Shown: positions 1 to 6,531, numbered from the stretch's first letter. The stretch: 8,276 bases of DNA from Burkholderiales bacterium (GCA_014378085.1 JACMOJ010000005.1:1-8276), one strand, 5' to 3'. Notes: a model not told the origin generated them from the letters alone. Translations and numbers: made by a program.

Positions 1-572
1 GCATCGGTGAATGCATATTGCAAACCAACGCCAGCTTTTAGATTTGTCTCAGTCTTGCTGGGCGTTCGATTAACCACACTAACCAAACCCGTACTGCCAA
101 ACTCATCTCGTGAGCGGCCGTAGAACGCTCCCACTCGCGCAAAGGCGGAAAAGCGCTCGGTGACTGGCAGGGTTCCGACGAGATCCAAATTTGCCCCCTG
201 AATCTTGATGCGACCTGTCAAGGTCCCAATCGGAACGGTTGTCGTCGTAAATCCAAACTTGCCTAGGTCGACATAACCACCTTCGAGCGCAAAATATCGC
301 GTCATTTGGTAGCCGCCAAAAATTTTATACCCCGTGTCACGATCATCATTGCTCATAGTTGCTGCAGTAAAACCGCCGCGAAGTAGGTTTGAGATGATTC
401 GATCGTTATCAATTTTCGCGCGGGTTTCGCCAACACTCGCGCCGGCGTACCAATAGGGTTCTTCGGCGAGCGCCGCTGGACTAGCCAGTACAAGTAGCGC
501 CTTGACTAGCCAAGCAATTTTGCGTTGTTTGCTTGGTGCTCTCGTACCGTGAGTTGCGTTGATGAAATTCAT
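1..572 (-). CDS. OmpA-family outer membrane protein, N-terminal part (runs off left edge)
   Basis: The first 190 residues are present and the 3' end lies outside the window. The ATG at 572-570 is preceded by GGAG with a 6-base gap. A basic n-region and hydrophobic core (about residues 18-36) end in A34-L35-A36, a plausible signal peptidase I site, so the protein is exported. From about residue 38 it shows the alternating aromatic/small-residue pattern of an 8-stranded OmpA-type beta-barrel. Conserved blocks include IFGGYQ (84-89), GYVDLGKF (99-106), LDLVGTLP (129-136) and KAGVGLQYAF (179-188). These occur almost collinearly in the complete OmpA-family gene at 4477-5664, so the two are paralogues. 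A C-terminal peptidoglycan-binding OmpA domain is expected beyond the edge by analogy but not seen. It lies downstream of, and in the same direction as, the DUF3494 lipoprotein gene, with 93 bases between them, so co-transcription is likely. The barrel family is well supported; any specific function is unknown. Confidence 0.9.
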   Translation of the reverse strand, partial: MNFINATHGTRAPSKQRKIAWLVKALLVLASPAALAEEPYWYAGASVGETRAKIDNDRIISNLLRGGFTAATMSNDDRDTGYKIFGGYQMTRYFALEGGYVDLGKFGFTTTTVPIGTLTGRIKIQGANLDLVGTLPVTERFSAFARVGAFYGRSRDEFGSTGLVSVVNRTPSKTETNLKAGVGLQYAFTD

Positions 573-610
573 TTTTTTCTCCAAGGGTTCAATGAAAAGC
601 GCTGCAAGAT

Positions 611-646
611 GGGCACAGCAGATATCTACAAAAATTTGCTGCGCCC
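611..646 (-). promoter_or_regulatory. Intercistronic hairpin between the DUF3494 lipoprotein gene and the ompA-like gene
   Basis: Bases 611-620 pair with 637-646: a 10-bp stem that is continuous in the minus-strand transcript with one G-U wobble, closing a 16-base loop. It starts 20 bases after the stop codon of the upstream gene and lies about 40 bases before the ATG of the downstream one. No T-run follows on the minus strand, so it is not a standard intrinsic terminator. A role in mRNA 3'-end protection, processing or partial attenuation between the two genes is inference. Confidence 0.5.
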
Positions 647-665
647 GGTCGACTCGCAATCCTAA

Positions 666-3600
666 TCAAGGTCCCGGTACGTTAATCACCGTGTTAACCA
701 TCGTCACAGAAGCACCAAGGGAAAGCGCTCTACCATTTAGGGTCACGATTGCAACGTTGCCGGCCGTTGAGATCGCTACGCCCGCTTGCGAGATGATCGT
801 GCCGACCATTGTGCCGCCACCGCCCGCGTTGATTGTTGCCGCACTGCCCACCTGCCAGAACACATTTTTGGCTTGCGCGCCGTTGGTAAGGATCACGCTT
901 TGCGGGAACGCAGCACCGGGTCCGCCAACAGTTAGCGTCGTTGCCATCTGGAAGATCCACGTTGCGTTAGCGTTGCCTTGTGCATCGAGAGTCAAGTTAC
1001 CGCCTTGAATCCTGAACGAGCCAGCGGCTGCGGTGTAGTTACCCGGTGCCAAGGTAAGGCTTCCCAAGTTTCCAGCGCCAGGATCTGGACCACCAGGTGC
1101 AGCAACCATTTGGTTGTAGGCGGCGAGTGCAGCTGCGCGAGCCGCAGTCGCCGCTGCAAATGTGACCGCCGTTCCTTCAGACGGGCAAGCAACAGTCGGC
1201 GGGGGCGGGGCGGTGTTGATTGCACCCGTCACAAGACCAATATTGAGCGTCGTCTCGGTGTAAGTACAGCCAGGACCATTACTGTGGAATCCCGTCACTG
1301 CAGTAGATACCGCCGTTGTGCCGATACTGCCGTTGATCACTGTCAACACACCTTGATTAGTAATGCCTGCACTGCCGCCAAAGCCGCCATAGGCTGCAGC
1401 AGCGCCCAGAGTGATTGGTGACACAAACGGGGGGACGATTACTGGCGCAGTGGTGAACGTCCAGACGAAGTCTGTCACCAGAGCATTACCCGCGACATCG
1501 CGAGCACCCGTCGTCACGGTTCCCGTACATGTTGTATTGGCAGGTAGCGCTGTCGTCGGTGTAAACGTCGCGGTATTTGCCGGCGATTGGTAGGTGACCG
1601 TACCGGTGACCGACACACCCACTGGACACGCGAGCCTCACCGTTGCAGCGGTAATCGTCAGCGGATTCATTGCTTCACTGAATGTTGCGACGACAAGCGT
1701 GTTAGTTGGCACATTGACTGCATTCGACGCTGGGTTGGTTGCAATGACGGTCGGCGGGATAGTGTCAGCTGCTGCCGCAGTCGTAAACGTCCAGACAAAA
1801 TCTGCCGCCAAAGCATTGCCAGCGGTATCTTGCGTACCCGTCGTAACTGTTCCAGTGCATGTCGTGTTGGCAGGCAACACCGTTGTCGGTGTAAACGTCG
1901 CGGTGTTTGCCGGCGATTGGTAGCTGACCGTACCGGTGACCGACACACCCGCCGGACACGCGAGCCTTACCGTTCCAGTAGTAATCGTCAGCGGATTCAT
2001 CGCTTCACTGAATGTTGCGACGATTTGCGTATTTGTTGGGACATTGACCGCATTTGAGGCTGGAGTGGTTGCAATAACGGTCGGCGGGATAGTGTCAGGC
2101 GCAGGGCCGGTGGTGAAGGACCAGACAAACGGGGCCACCATCGCGTTGCCGGCGACATCCCTAACGGTATTAGCTATCGTCGCGGTACAAATTGTACTTG
2201 CTGGCATGTTTACCGTTGGCGTAAATGTCGCCGTTCTGCCTGCAGACGCATACGCAACACTGCCGGTAAGATTGGTGGTGCCAGGACATGCCAGTCTGAA
2301 TGACACATTCGTGATTGTCAGTGGATCCATCGGCTCGCTAAAGGTTGCCGAAACGAGCGCATTTAGCGCGACGCCTACGGCGTTTGCCACTGGCGAAGTA
2401 GACGCCACCGTCGGTGGAATGATATCTGGCGCAACCCCGGTGGTGAAGGACCACACAAACGGTGCCGCCATTGCGTTACCCGCCACATCGGTCACACCTG
2501 TCGTGATAGTGGCTGTACAAAGTGTGCTTGCGGGCAGAGGCAGGGTGGGCGTAAACGTTGCGATGTTGCCGGTTGAAGCGTAGCCGACAGTTCCAAGCAC
2601 GGGCGTCGTTGCCGGGCACGCCAAACTGAAGCTTGCCGCTGTGATCGTAAGCGGGTTCATCGGCTCGCTGAAGGCAGCAGTGACCAACGTATTTAACGCG
2701 ACACCGGTTGCGTTATTTGCCGGCACTACAGTGCTAACTGTTGGCCGTACCGTATCGGGAGCCGCCGCAGTGGTGAATGACCAGACAAAGTCTGCCGCAA
2801 GCCGGTTGCCAGCGACATCAGTGACCCCGCTCGTAATTGTTGCTGTACAAAGAGTGCTTGCAGGAAGGCTAGCAAGGGGCGTGAACGTCGCGACGTTCCC
2901 ACTCACCGCATAGCCAACCGTGCCAACAATTGGGTTGGTCGCTGGGCACGATAGTTTTACGTTGGCAGTTGAAATCGTGAGCGGATTCATGGCCTCGCTA
3001 AATGTTGCCGTAATGGTGCTGTTGACCGCAACGCCGCTGGCATTTGCCACGGGAATTGTTGAAGTCACTGTGGGCGCAACCGTATCAGGCGCTGGGCCAG
3101 TTGTGAATGACCAGACAAATGGCAAGACCATTTGATTGCCTGCGACATCTCTCACACCGGTTGTTACCGTTACCACGCAGGTTGTCGCTGGTGGCAGGTT
3201 TGTCGCTGGAACTAACGTGGCAACATTGCCTAATACGGTGTAGCCGACGGACACGGTGGTCGAAGCCGTTGCTGGGCACGCGAGTCTAAGATTTGTTGCG
3301 TTAATGCTCAGCGGATCCATCGGCTCGCTGAAGGCAGCAGTAATCACCGCGTTAAACGCCACATTAGTCGCGTTTGCCAACGGGAAAATGGAACTCACGG
3401 TTGGTGGGATGCGGTCAATGGCGGCACCTGTCGTGAAGGTCCAAATGAAATTCTGCGGAATTGTATTACCAATCGTATCCCGCACACCCGTCGTCACAGT
3501 AGCCGTGCAAAGCGTTGCAGCAGGCAAGTCGTTTGAAAGGGTCAGCACCGCTACGTTGCCCAACGGCGTGTAGCTGACAACGCCGACGATCCCCGTGCCG

Positions 3601-3908
3601 GTCGGGCAAGCCAGCAAGAAATTCGCTGCCGTGATGGTCGTCGCATCCATCGGCTTGCTGAACGCTGCCGTGACAACACGCGTATTGACTGGTACGTTCG
3701 TACTAAAAGGTTGCGGCGTAACCGCCGTCACCGTGGGAATTAAAGTCGCAACAACGCCGCCAAGAATCGGATCTCGCCCATTATCGCCGCCACCGCTTCC
3801 ACCGCCGCAAGCTGCGAGCATCACAGTCACGATGAAGCTGGTTAGACCGAAAAGTACTTTTTTCGGCTGCCACGCTCTGTGCATGGTTTGAATTGCCATT
3901 TTTTTCAT
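666..3908 (-). CDS. Predicted lipoprotein with seven Ig-like (Big_5) repeats and a C-terminal DUF3494 ice-binding-like domain
   Basis: 1080 residues from the ATG at 3908-3906, chosen because GGAG sits 6 bases upstream and the start leads straight into an export signal. An upstream in-frame ATG at 3956 would add 16 residues but has no such support. A basic n-region, a hydrophobic stretch (about 19-33) and the lipobox L31-A32-A33-C34 predict a lipoprotein; a Gly/Ser-rich tether follows (35-50). Seven tandem repeats cover about 58-825, each with FSxxM near the start, an LxCP strand, DxAGN, and a closing FxWxFTT. Residues about 830-1080 match DUF3494 (PF11999): the ATWIFQ, NVFWQVG and GTIISQAGV stretches and a final NGRALSLGASVT. 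That family forms a beta-solenoid that binds ice in several characterised members, but not in all. A surface-anchored adhesin or ice-binding protein on a long stalk is inferred. The ompA-like gene follows in the same direction. Domain calls are strong; ice binding itself is unproven. Confidence 0.93.
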   Translation of the reverse strand: MKKMAIQTMHRAWQPKKVLFGLTSFIVTVMLAACGGGSGGGDNGRDPILGGVVATLIPTVTAVTPQPFSTNVPVNTRVVTAAFSKPMDATTITAANFLLACPTGTGIVGVVSYTPLGNVAVLTLSNDLPAATLCTATVTTGVRDTIGNTIPQNFIWTFTTGAAIDRIPPTVSSIFPLANATNVAFNAVITAAFSEPMDPLSINATNLRLACPATASTTVSVGYTVLGNVATLVPATNLPPATTCVVTVTTGVRDVAGNQMVLPFVWSFTTGPAPDTVAPTVTSTIPVANASGVAVNSTITATFSEAMNPLTISTANVKLSCPATNPIVGTVGYAVSGNVATFTPLASLPASTLCTATITSGVTDVAGNRLAADFVWSFTTAAAPDTVRPTVSTVVPANNATGVALNTLVTAAFSEPMNPLTITAASFSLACPATTPVLGTVGYASTGNIATFTPTLPLPASTLCTATITTGVTDVAGNAMAAPFVWSFTTGVAPDIIPPTVASTSPVANAVGVALNALVSATFSEPMDPLTITNVSFRLACPGTTNLTGSVAYASAGRTATFTPTVNMPASTICTATIANTVRDVAGNAMVAPFVWSFTTGPAPDTIPPTVIATTPASNAVNVPTNTQIVATFSEAMNPLTITTGTVRLACPAGVSVTGTVSYQSPANTATFTPTTVLPANTTCTGTVTTGTQDTAGNALAADFVWTFTTAAAADTIPPTVIATNPASNAVNVPTNTLVVATFSEAMNPLTITAATVRLACPVGVSVTGTVTYQSPANTATFTPTTALPANTTCTGTVTTGARDVAGNALVTDFVWTFTTAPVIVPPFVSPITLGAAAAYGGFGGSAGITNQGVLTVINGSIGTTAVSTAVTGFHSNGPGCTYTETTLNIGLVTGAINTAPPPPTVACPSEGTAVTFAAATAARAAALAAYNQMVAAPGGPDPGAGNLGSLTLAPGNYTAAAGSFRIQGGNLTLDAQGNANATWIFQMATTLTVGGPGAAFPQSVILTNGAQAKNVFWQVGSAATINAGGGGTMVGTIISQAGVAISTAGNVAIVTLNGRALSLGASVTMVNTVINVPGP
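1434..3737 (-). repeat. Seven tandem in-frame repeats of about 330 bp (Ig-like modules R1-R7)
   Basis: Repeats within the lipoprotein gene, in reading order: R1 3737-3405 (111 residues), R2 3404-3075, R3 3074-2745, R4 2744-2415, R5 2414-2085, R6 2084-1755 (110 residues each) and R7 1754-1434. Each begins with PTV and ends with the FTT strand plus a short Pro/Asp linker such as APDTIP. R6 and R7 are the most alike: by hand count, 89 of the first 102 residues are identical, with long identical DNA blocks 330 bases apart (for example in 1591-1620 and 1921-1950). This indicates a recent tandem duplication at the end next to the DUF3494 domain. Every repeat has two cysteines with exactly 32 residues between them. 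Confidence 0.93.
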
Positions 3909-3957
3909 GTGAGTCTCCGTTTGGACTTGTCGGGCGTGTGCCGCAAGCATTCGCAAG

Positions 3958-3971
3958 CGCCGAGGCCGGCG
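3958..3971 (-). promoter_or_regulatory. Small GC hairpin in the 5' leader of the lipoprotein gene
   Basis: CGCCG and CGGCG are separated by four bases, a 5-bp perfect stem about 50 bases upstream of the ATG at 3908. If transcription starts near the possible -10 box at 4024-4029, this would sit in the leader RNA. Short GC hairpins arise often by chance at this base composition, so a regulatory role is only a possibility. Confidence 0.2.
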
Positions 3972-4023
3972 TGAATGTGAATCGCCTACTGGTTTTTGAG
4001 GGAACAGTAAAAGCTTACCTATC

Positions 4024-4029
4024 AGTATA
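4024..4029 (-). promoter_or_regulatory. Possible -10 box for the lipoprotein gene
   Basis: On the minus strand this reads TATACT, one base from the sigma-70 consensus TATAAT, about 115 bases upstream of the ATG at 3908. No good TTGACA-like element lies 16-18 bases before it and there is no extended TG motif, so the call is weak. Confidence 0.25.
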
Positions 4030-4120
4030 CCGACGCCAAATGCGAAGGTCTGTTCGATTTCGCACAGAAAGGACCTAAGAACCCTGCTTAAGTACTTTTC
4101 GGATTGACTTTTGCACCAAG

Positions 4121-4486
4121 CTAGGTTTTGGTTTCGTGCTTCCGTCTCTTGGTGAGCGATACGGCTGACAAAGTCAATGTCTGTGCAAAAGCTTCCGCAC
4201 CGAGGCTTCCCACTCGGCGAATGGGATCCGGGCTGCTGCCCTGCAGCTCGGGATTGCCCTCATGTCGAAGGCTAGCGAATGCGCGCTGATCGGGAAGTGC
4301 GCTAACGTACAGACCTAGGTTGTCAAAGAGAGCATTCTCACGGTTCTCCCAATAACGTGGTGACACTTGGGCGACGAAGTGCAACCTTTGCTGCCCGGGC
4401 AGAAAATCCACCACGCGATACATACGCCATTCATACCCCACACACACTCCATACAACTTAATATAGAAAGCCACGAATGAAGCCAA
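4121..4486 (-). CDS. Uncertain small hypothetical reading frame
   Basis: An open frame of 121 codons from a TTG at 4486, or 100 residues from the ATG at 4423-4421, ending at the TAG at 4123-4121. I do not recognise the product. In favour: codon choice resembles the neighbours, the composition is protein-like (for example LHFVAQVSPRYWENRENALF), and the tail is lysine/arginine rich (TKRRKHETKT). Against: neither start has a clear ribosome binding site, the longer version overlaps the start of the plus-strand ompA-like gene by 10 bases, and it would fill the space where the divergent promoters should be. It could be a real small gene, the remains of an older gene, or a chance frame. No signal peptide or membrane segment is evident. 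Confidence 0.25.
   Translation of the reverse strand: MASFVAFYIKLYGVCVGYEWRMYRVVDFLPGQQRLHFVAQVSPRYWENRENALFDNLGLYVSALPDQRAFASLRHEGNPELQGSSPDPIRRVGSLGAEAFAQTLTLSAVSLTKRRKHETKT
4391..4402. repeat. 12-base perfect palindrome CTGCCCGGGCAG
   Basis: A perfect inverted repeat with no spacer, 75 bases upstream of the ATG of the plus-strand ompA-like gene. The position suits an operator for a dimeric regulator, but I cannot name one. It also lies inside the uncertain minus-strand frame at 4121-4486. GC-rich palindromes of this length can occur by chance. Confidence 0.35.
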
Positions 4487-5664
4487 TCACATCCCGCTGC
4501 TGCCTCGCCATAGCAGGCGTTCTTGCTGCGACTTCCACACTTGCCATTGCGCAATCGAGTAGCGCGGCTTCATGGGCCGAAAGTTATTATTATTTGGGCA
4601 TTGCCGGCGGCGAGGCGCGTTCACAATTCCACGAGCAGCGGTTGGTTTCTAGCCAACTTTCGCCCGGGGTAATTGGTAGCGGTATCACTGGCCACGACAA
4701 CCGCGACGGTGCCTTCAGGATATTCGGCGGTTACCAGTTCAACGGCTATTGGGCGCTTGAATTGGGTTATGTAGACCTTGGAAAATTTAGCTTCACCTCT
4801 TCTATCTACCCGACCGGGAGGCTTAACGGCGAGATCAAAGCGCGCGGTGACACTCTTGATCTGGTTGGCACTTTGCCAATCACCGATAATTTTTCGGTGA
4901 TTGGACGCCTCGGCGCACATTACAGTCGCACGCAGGCAGCTTTTAATGGGACAGGAAATGCGGCGTTTGTAAACAGTAATCCCAGCAACCGCAAGACAAA
5001 TATGAAGGCGGGTGCCGGATTACAGTACGCGTTTTCGCCGGCCTTCATAGTTCGCGCTGAAGGTGAGCGGTACAAGCTGGATGACCCGGTCGGCGGTACG
5101 GGTTACATCAACACCGCAATGCTTAGCTTGGTGTTCCCATTTAACCGGGAACGCATCATGCCAATGAAAATGGCGGAACCAGTCTACGTTGCGCCGGAAC
5201 CGGTGCCGCAACCCGCACCCGTAGTGGCCGCACCTGCACCGGTGGTTGTCGCGCCCCCACTTCCACCGCCAGCGCCAAGCCAACGCCGCGTGACTTTTTC
5301 TGCTGAGTCACTGTTCGGATTCGACAAAACGGCGATACGGCCCGAGGGGATGGCTGCACTGGATACATTCATTCGCGAAGTACAAACAACGCAGTACAGT
5401 GTGCTGGCAGTTGAGGGACACACCGATCGAATCGGTTCCGCCACCTATAACCAGAAATTATCCGAAGCACGCGCCGCGGCCGTGAAAGGCTACTTAGTTA
5501 ATACCGGCCGGCTAGACGGTTCGAAGATTCAGATGGCAGGCAAAGGCGAAACTTCGCCCGTCACAAAAGCCGGCGACTGTGTTGGCAACACCGCCACGCC
5601 AAAACTCATCGCCTGCTTACAGCCAGATCGTCGGGTTGACGTGGTCGTCACAGGAAACCGCTGA
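4477..5664 (+). CDS. OmpA-family outer membrane protein (beta-barrel plus peptidoglycan-binding domain)
   Basis: 395 residues, a usual length for the family. The signal peptide covers about 1-25, ending A23-I24-A25 before Q26. The N-terminal beta-barrel is about 36-222, with IFGGYQ (82-87), GYVDLGKF (97-104), LDLVGTLP (127-134) and KAGAGLQYAF (177-186). A proline/alanine/valine-rich hinge (about 234-268) leads to the OmpA C-terminal domain (about 271-392). In that domain GHTD (314-317) and LSEARA (328-333) place D317 and R332 fifteen apart, as in the diaminopimelate-binding pair of OmpA, so it should anchor the outer membrane to peptidoglycan. C368 and C380 could form a disulphide, a pattern common in betaproteobacterial OmpA proteins ending LQPDRRV. 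The ribosome binding site is weak (AGAAAG, 6 bases before the ATG). It is a paralogue of the partial gene at 1-572. The stop codon lies one base before the dps start. Confidence 0.95.
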   Translation: MKPITSRCCLAIAGVLAATSTLAIAQSSSAASWAESYYYLGIAGGEARSQFHEQRLVSSQLSPGVIGSGITGHDNRDGAFRIFGGYQFNGYWALELGYVDLGKFSFTSSIYPTGRLNGEIKARGDTLDLVGTLPITDNFSVIGRLGAHYSRTQAAFNGTGNAAFVNSNPSNRKTNMKAGAGLQYAFSPAFIVRAEGERYKLDDPVGGTGYINTAMLSLVFPFNRERIMPMKMAEPVYVAPEPVPQPAPVVAAPAPVVVAPPLPPPAPSQRRVTFSAESLFGFDKTAIRPEGMAALDTFIREVQTTQYSVLAVEGHTDRIGSATYNQKLSEARAAAVKGYLVNTGRLDGSKIQMAGKGETSPVTKAGDCVGNTATPKLIACLQPDRRVDVVVTGNR

Positions 5665-5665
5665 A

Positions 5666-6214
5666 ATGAAAAAAACCGCATCTGTCACAAAAATTGCCGC
5701 TAAGGAGCGGCAACTGGCCCCCCTCCACACCCCAACGGACTTGCAGTCAGCCTCAACTGTCAATATCGCCGCTGCACTAAATGGCATTCTCGCGGATGTC
5801 TTTGCGCTCTATCTCAAAACCAAGAATTTCCATTGGCACATGAGCGGGCCGCATTTTCGTGATTACCACGTGATGCTCGACGAGCAAGCAACCCAACTCT
5901 ACAACATGACAGATCCGCTCGCAGAGCGTATCCGCAAAGTGGGAGGTATGACGTTGCGCTCGATTGGCCATATTGCTCGCACCCAACGAATTCTCGACAA
6001 CGATGCCGCCTATGTTGAGCCGTCGGACATGCTGGCGGAGCTGTGCGAGGACAACAAAACACTTGCAGCACATCTACGAGGAGCGCACGACGTCTGTGCA
6101 GAACACCGTGACATCGCGTCCACTAGCCTAATGGAGGGCTGGATCGATGAATCGGAACGCCGCACATGGTTCTTGTTTGAAACAACACGGCAGCACGATT
6201 CGTCAGGACACTGA
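5666..6214 (+). CDS. dps: Dps ferritin-like DNA-protection and iron-storage protein
   Basis: 182 residues. Dps proteins form 12-subunit shells that oxidise Fe(II), with hydrogen peroxide as the preferred oxidant, and often coat DNA in stationary phase or stress. The inter-subunit ferroxidase residues are all in place with the spacing known from E. coli Dps: H56 (in FHWHMSG), H68, D83 and E87 (in DPLAER), plus W57, D72 and E73. The lysine-bearing N-terminal tail (K2, K3, K9, K13) resembles the DNA-contacting tail of E. coli Dps, so DNA binding is plausible. The start is the ATG one base after the ompA-like stop (TGA-A-ATG). AGGA lies 10 bases before it, inside the end of the upstream gene; a longer in-frame extension into that gene is rejected because the Dps family begins near here. 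The arrangement points to a shared mRNA and probable translational coupling. An intrinsic terminator follows at 6247-6293. Confidence 0.96.
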   Translation: MKKTASVTKIAAKERQLAPLHTPTDLQSASTVNIAAALNGILADVFALYLKTKNFHWHMSGPHFRDYHVMLDEQATQLYNMTDPLAERIRKVGGMTLRSIGHIARTQRILDNDAAYVEPSDMLAELCEDNKTLAAHLRGAHDVCAEHRDIASTSLMEGWIDESERRTWFLFETTRQHDSSGH

Positions 6215-6246
6215 CACAGGGTGCCAACGCGAATGCGTTTGTGTGG

Positions 6247-6293
6247 CAGCAGGTGGCGGCCCGACCCATGGCATGCCGCCTGCTGATTTTTTT
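6247..6293 (+). terminator. Intrinsic terminator after dps
   Basis: CAGCA and GGCGGC (6247-6260, with a 3-base bulge) pair with GCCGCCTGCTG (6275-6285), giving an 11-bp GC-rich stem and a 14-base loop. One base later comes a run of seven T (6287-6293). It lies about 30 bases after the dps stop, so it should end the ompA-like/dps transcript and separate it from the small gene at 6337. Confidence 0.85.
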
Positions 6294-6336
6294 CTCTGTA
6301 TCCCCAACATTTGAAGACGTAAATTAGGATATCGGC

Positions 6337-6531
6337 ATGAGTAACTTAAGAACGCTATTGAGCGTAATCGCCACGGGACTCGGCGCATGGTTTTTGTGGG
6401 ACACCACGAGGCGCGCTTTACAAAAACAACACGAATTAGCTCGCGCTGACGCGAAAATCACCGCCTCGCAGGAATGGGAGTCAGAAGGCGGCGCACTTCG
6501 GCAGAAGCCAACCACCTTAAAGAGCCACTGA
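6337..6531 (+). CDS. Small predicted single-pass membrane protein, unknown function
   Basis: 64 residues. AGGA lies 7 bases before the ATG, a good ribosome binding site that supports a real gene. Residues about 6-22 are hydrophobic (TLLSVIATGLGAWFLW), containing GLGAW, and fit one membrane span. They are followed by a polar, charged tail (about 23-64) with several K, R and E residues. Positive charges just after the span (R26, R27, K31) suggest that the tail faces the cytoplasm. I recognise no family. It follows the dps terminator, so it probably has its own promoter, but I cannot see one clearly. About 10 bases before its stop another frame becomes open and runs to 6612 with reasonable codon use, so a frameshift that shortened a longer tail cannot be excluded. 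Confidence 0.55.
   Translation: MSNLRTLLSVIATGLGAWFLWDTTRRALQKQHELARADAKITASQEWESEGGALRQKPTTLKSH

Larger units (their letters stand above)
3909..4476. other. Divergent intergenic region between the lipoprotein gene and the plus-strand ompA-like gene
   Basis: 568 bases that must hold the promoters of both divergent units unless the lipoprotein gene is read from further away. I see a possible -10 box for the minus-strand gene, a small leader hairpin, a 12-base palindrome, and one uncertain minus-strand reading frame at 4121-4486, each listed separately. Two further short inverted repeats lie at about 4200-4216 (CCGAG/CTCGG) and about 4231-4248 (GCTGC/GCAGC). I find no convincing sigma-70 -35/-10 pair for the plus-strand gene. 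The AT-rich TTAATATAG just before its ATG would imply an almost leaderless mRNA if it were a -10. Confidence 0.55.

Noticed and set aside
1936..2583. Long plus-strand open frame (215 codons) and several similar ones across 978-3891.
   Set aside because: They lie antisense to the Ig-repeat gene and repeat with the same 330-base period. They are shadows of its repetitive, stop-poor composition with no ribosome binding sites or recognisable domains.
1434..3737. Regular repeats that might suggest a CRISPR-like or minisatellite array.
   Set aside because: The unit is 330 bp, in frame, encodes an Ig-like domain and has no spacer structure.
3909..3956. Upstream start for the lipoprotein gene at 3956, adding 16 residues.
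   Set aside because: The ATG at 3908 has GGAG 6 bases upstream and leads directly into the lipoprotein signal. The extension adds nothing recognisable.
5579..5665. N-terminal extension of Dps into the ompA-like gene.
   Set aside because: It would overlap a well-supported gene in another frame. The ATG at 5666 has a ribosome binding site and a normal Dps N-terminus.
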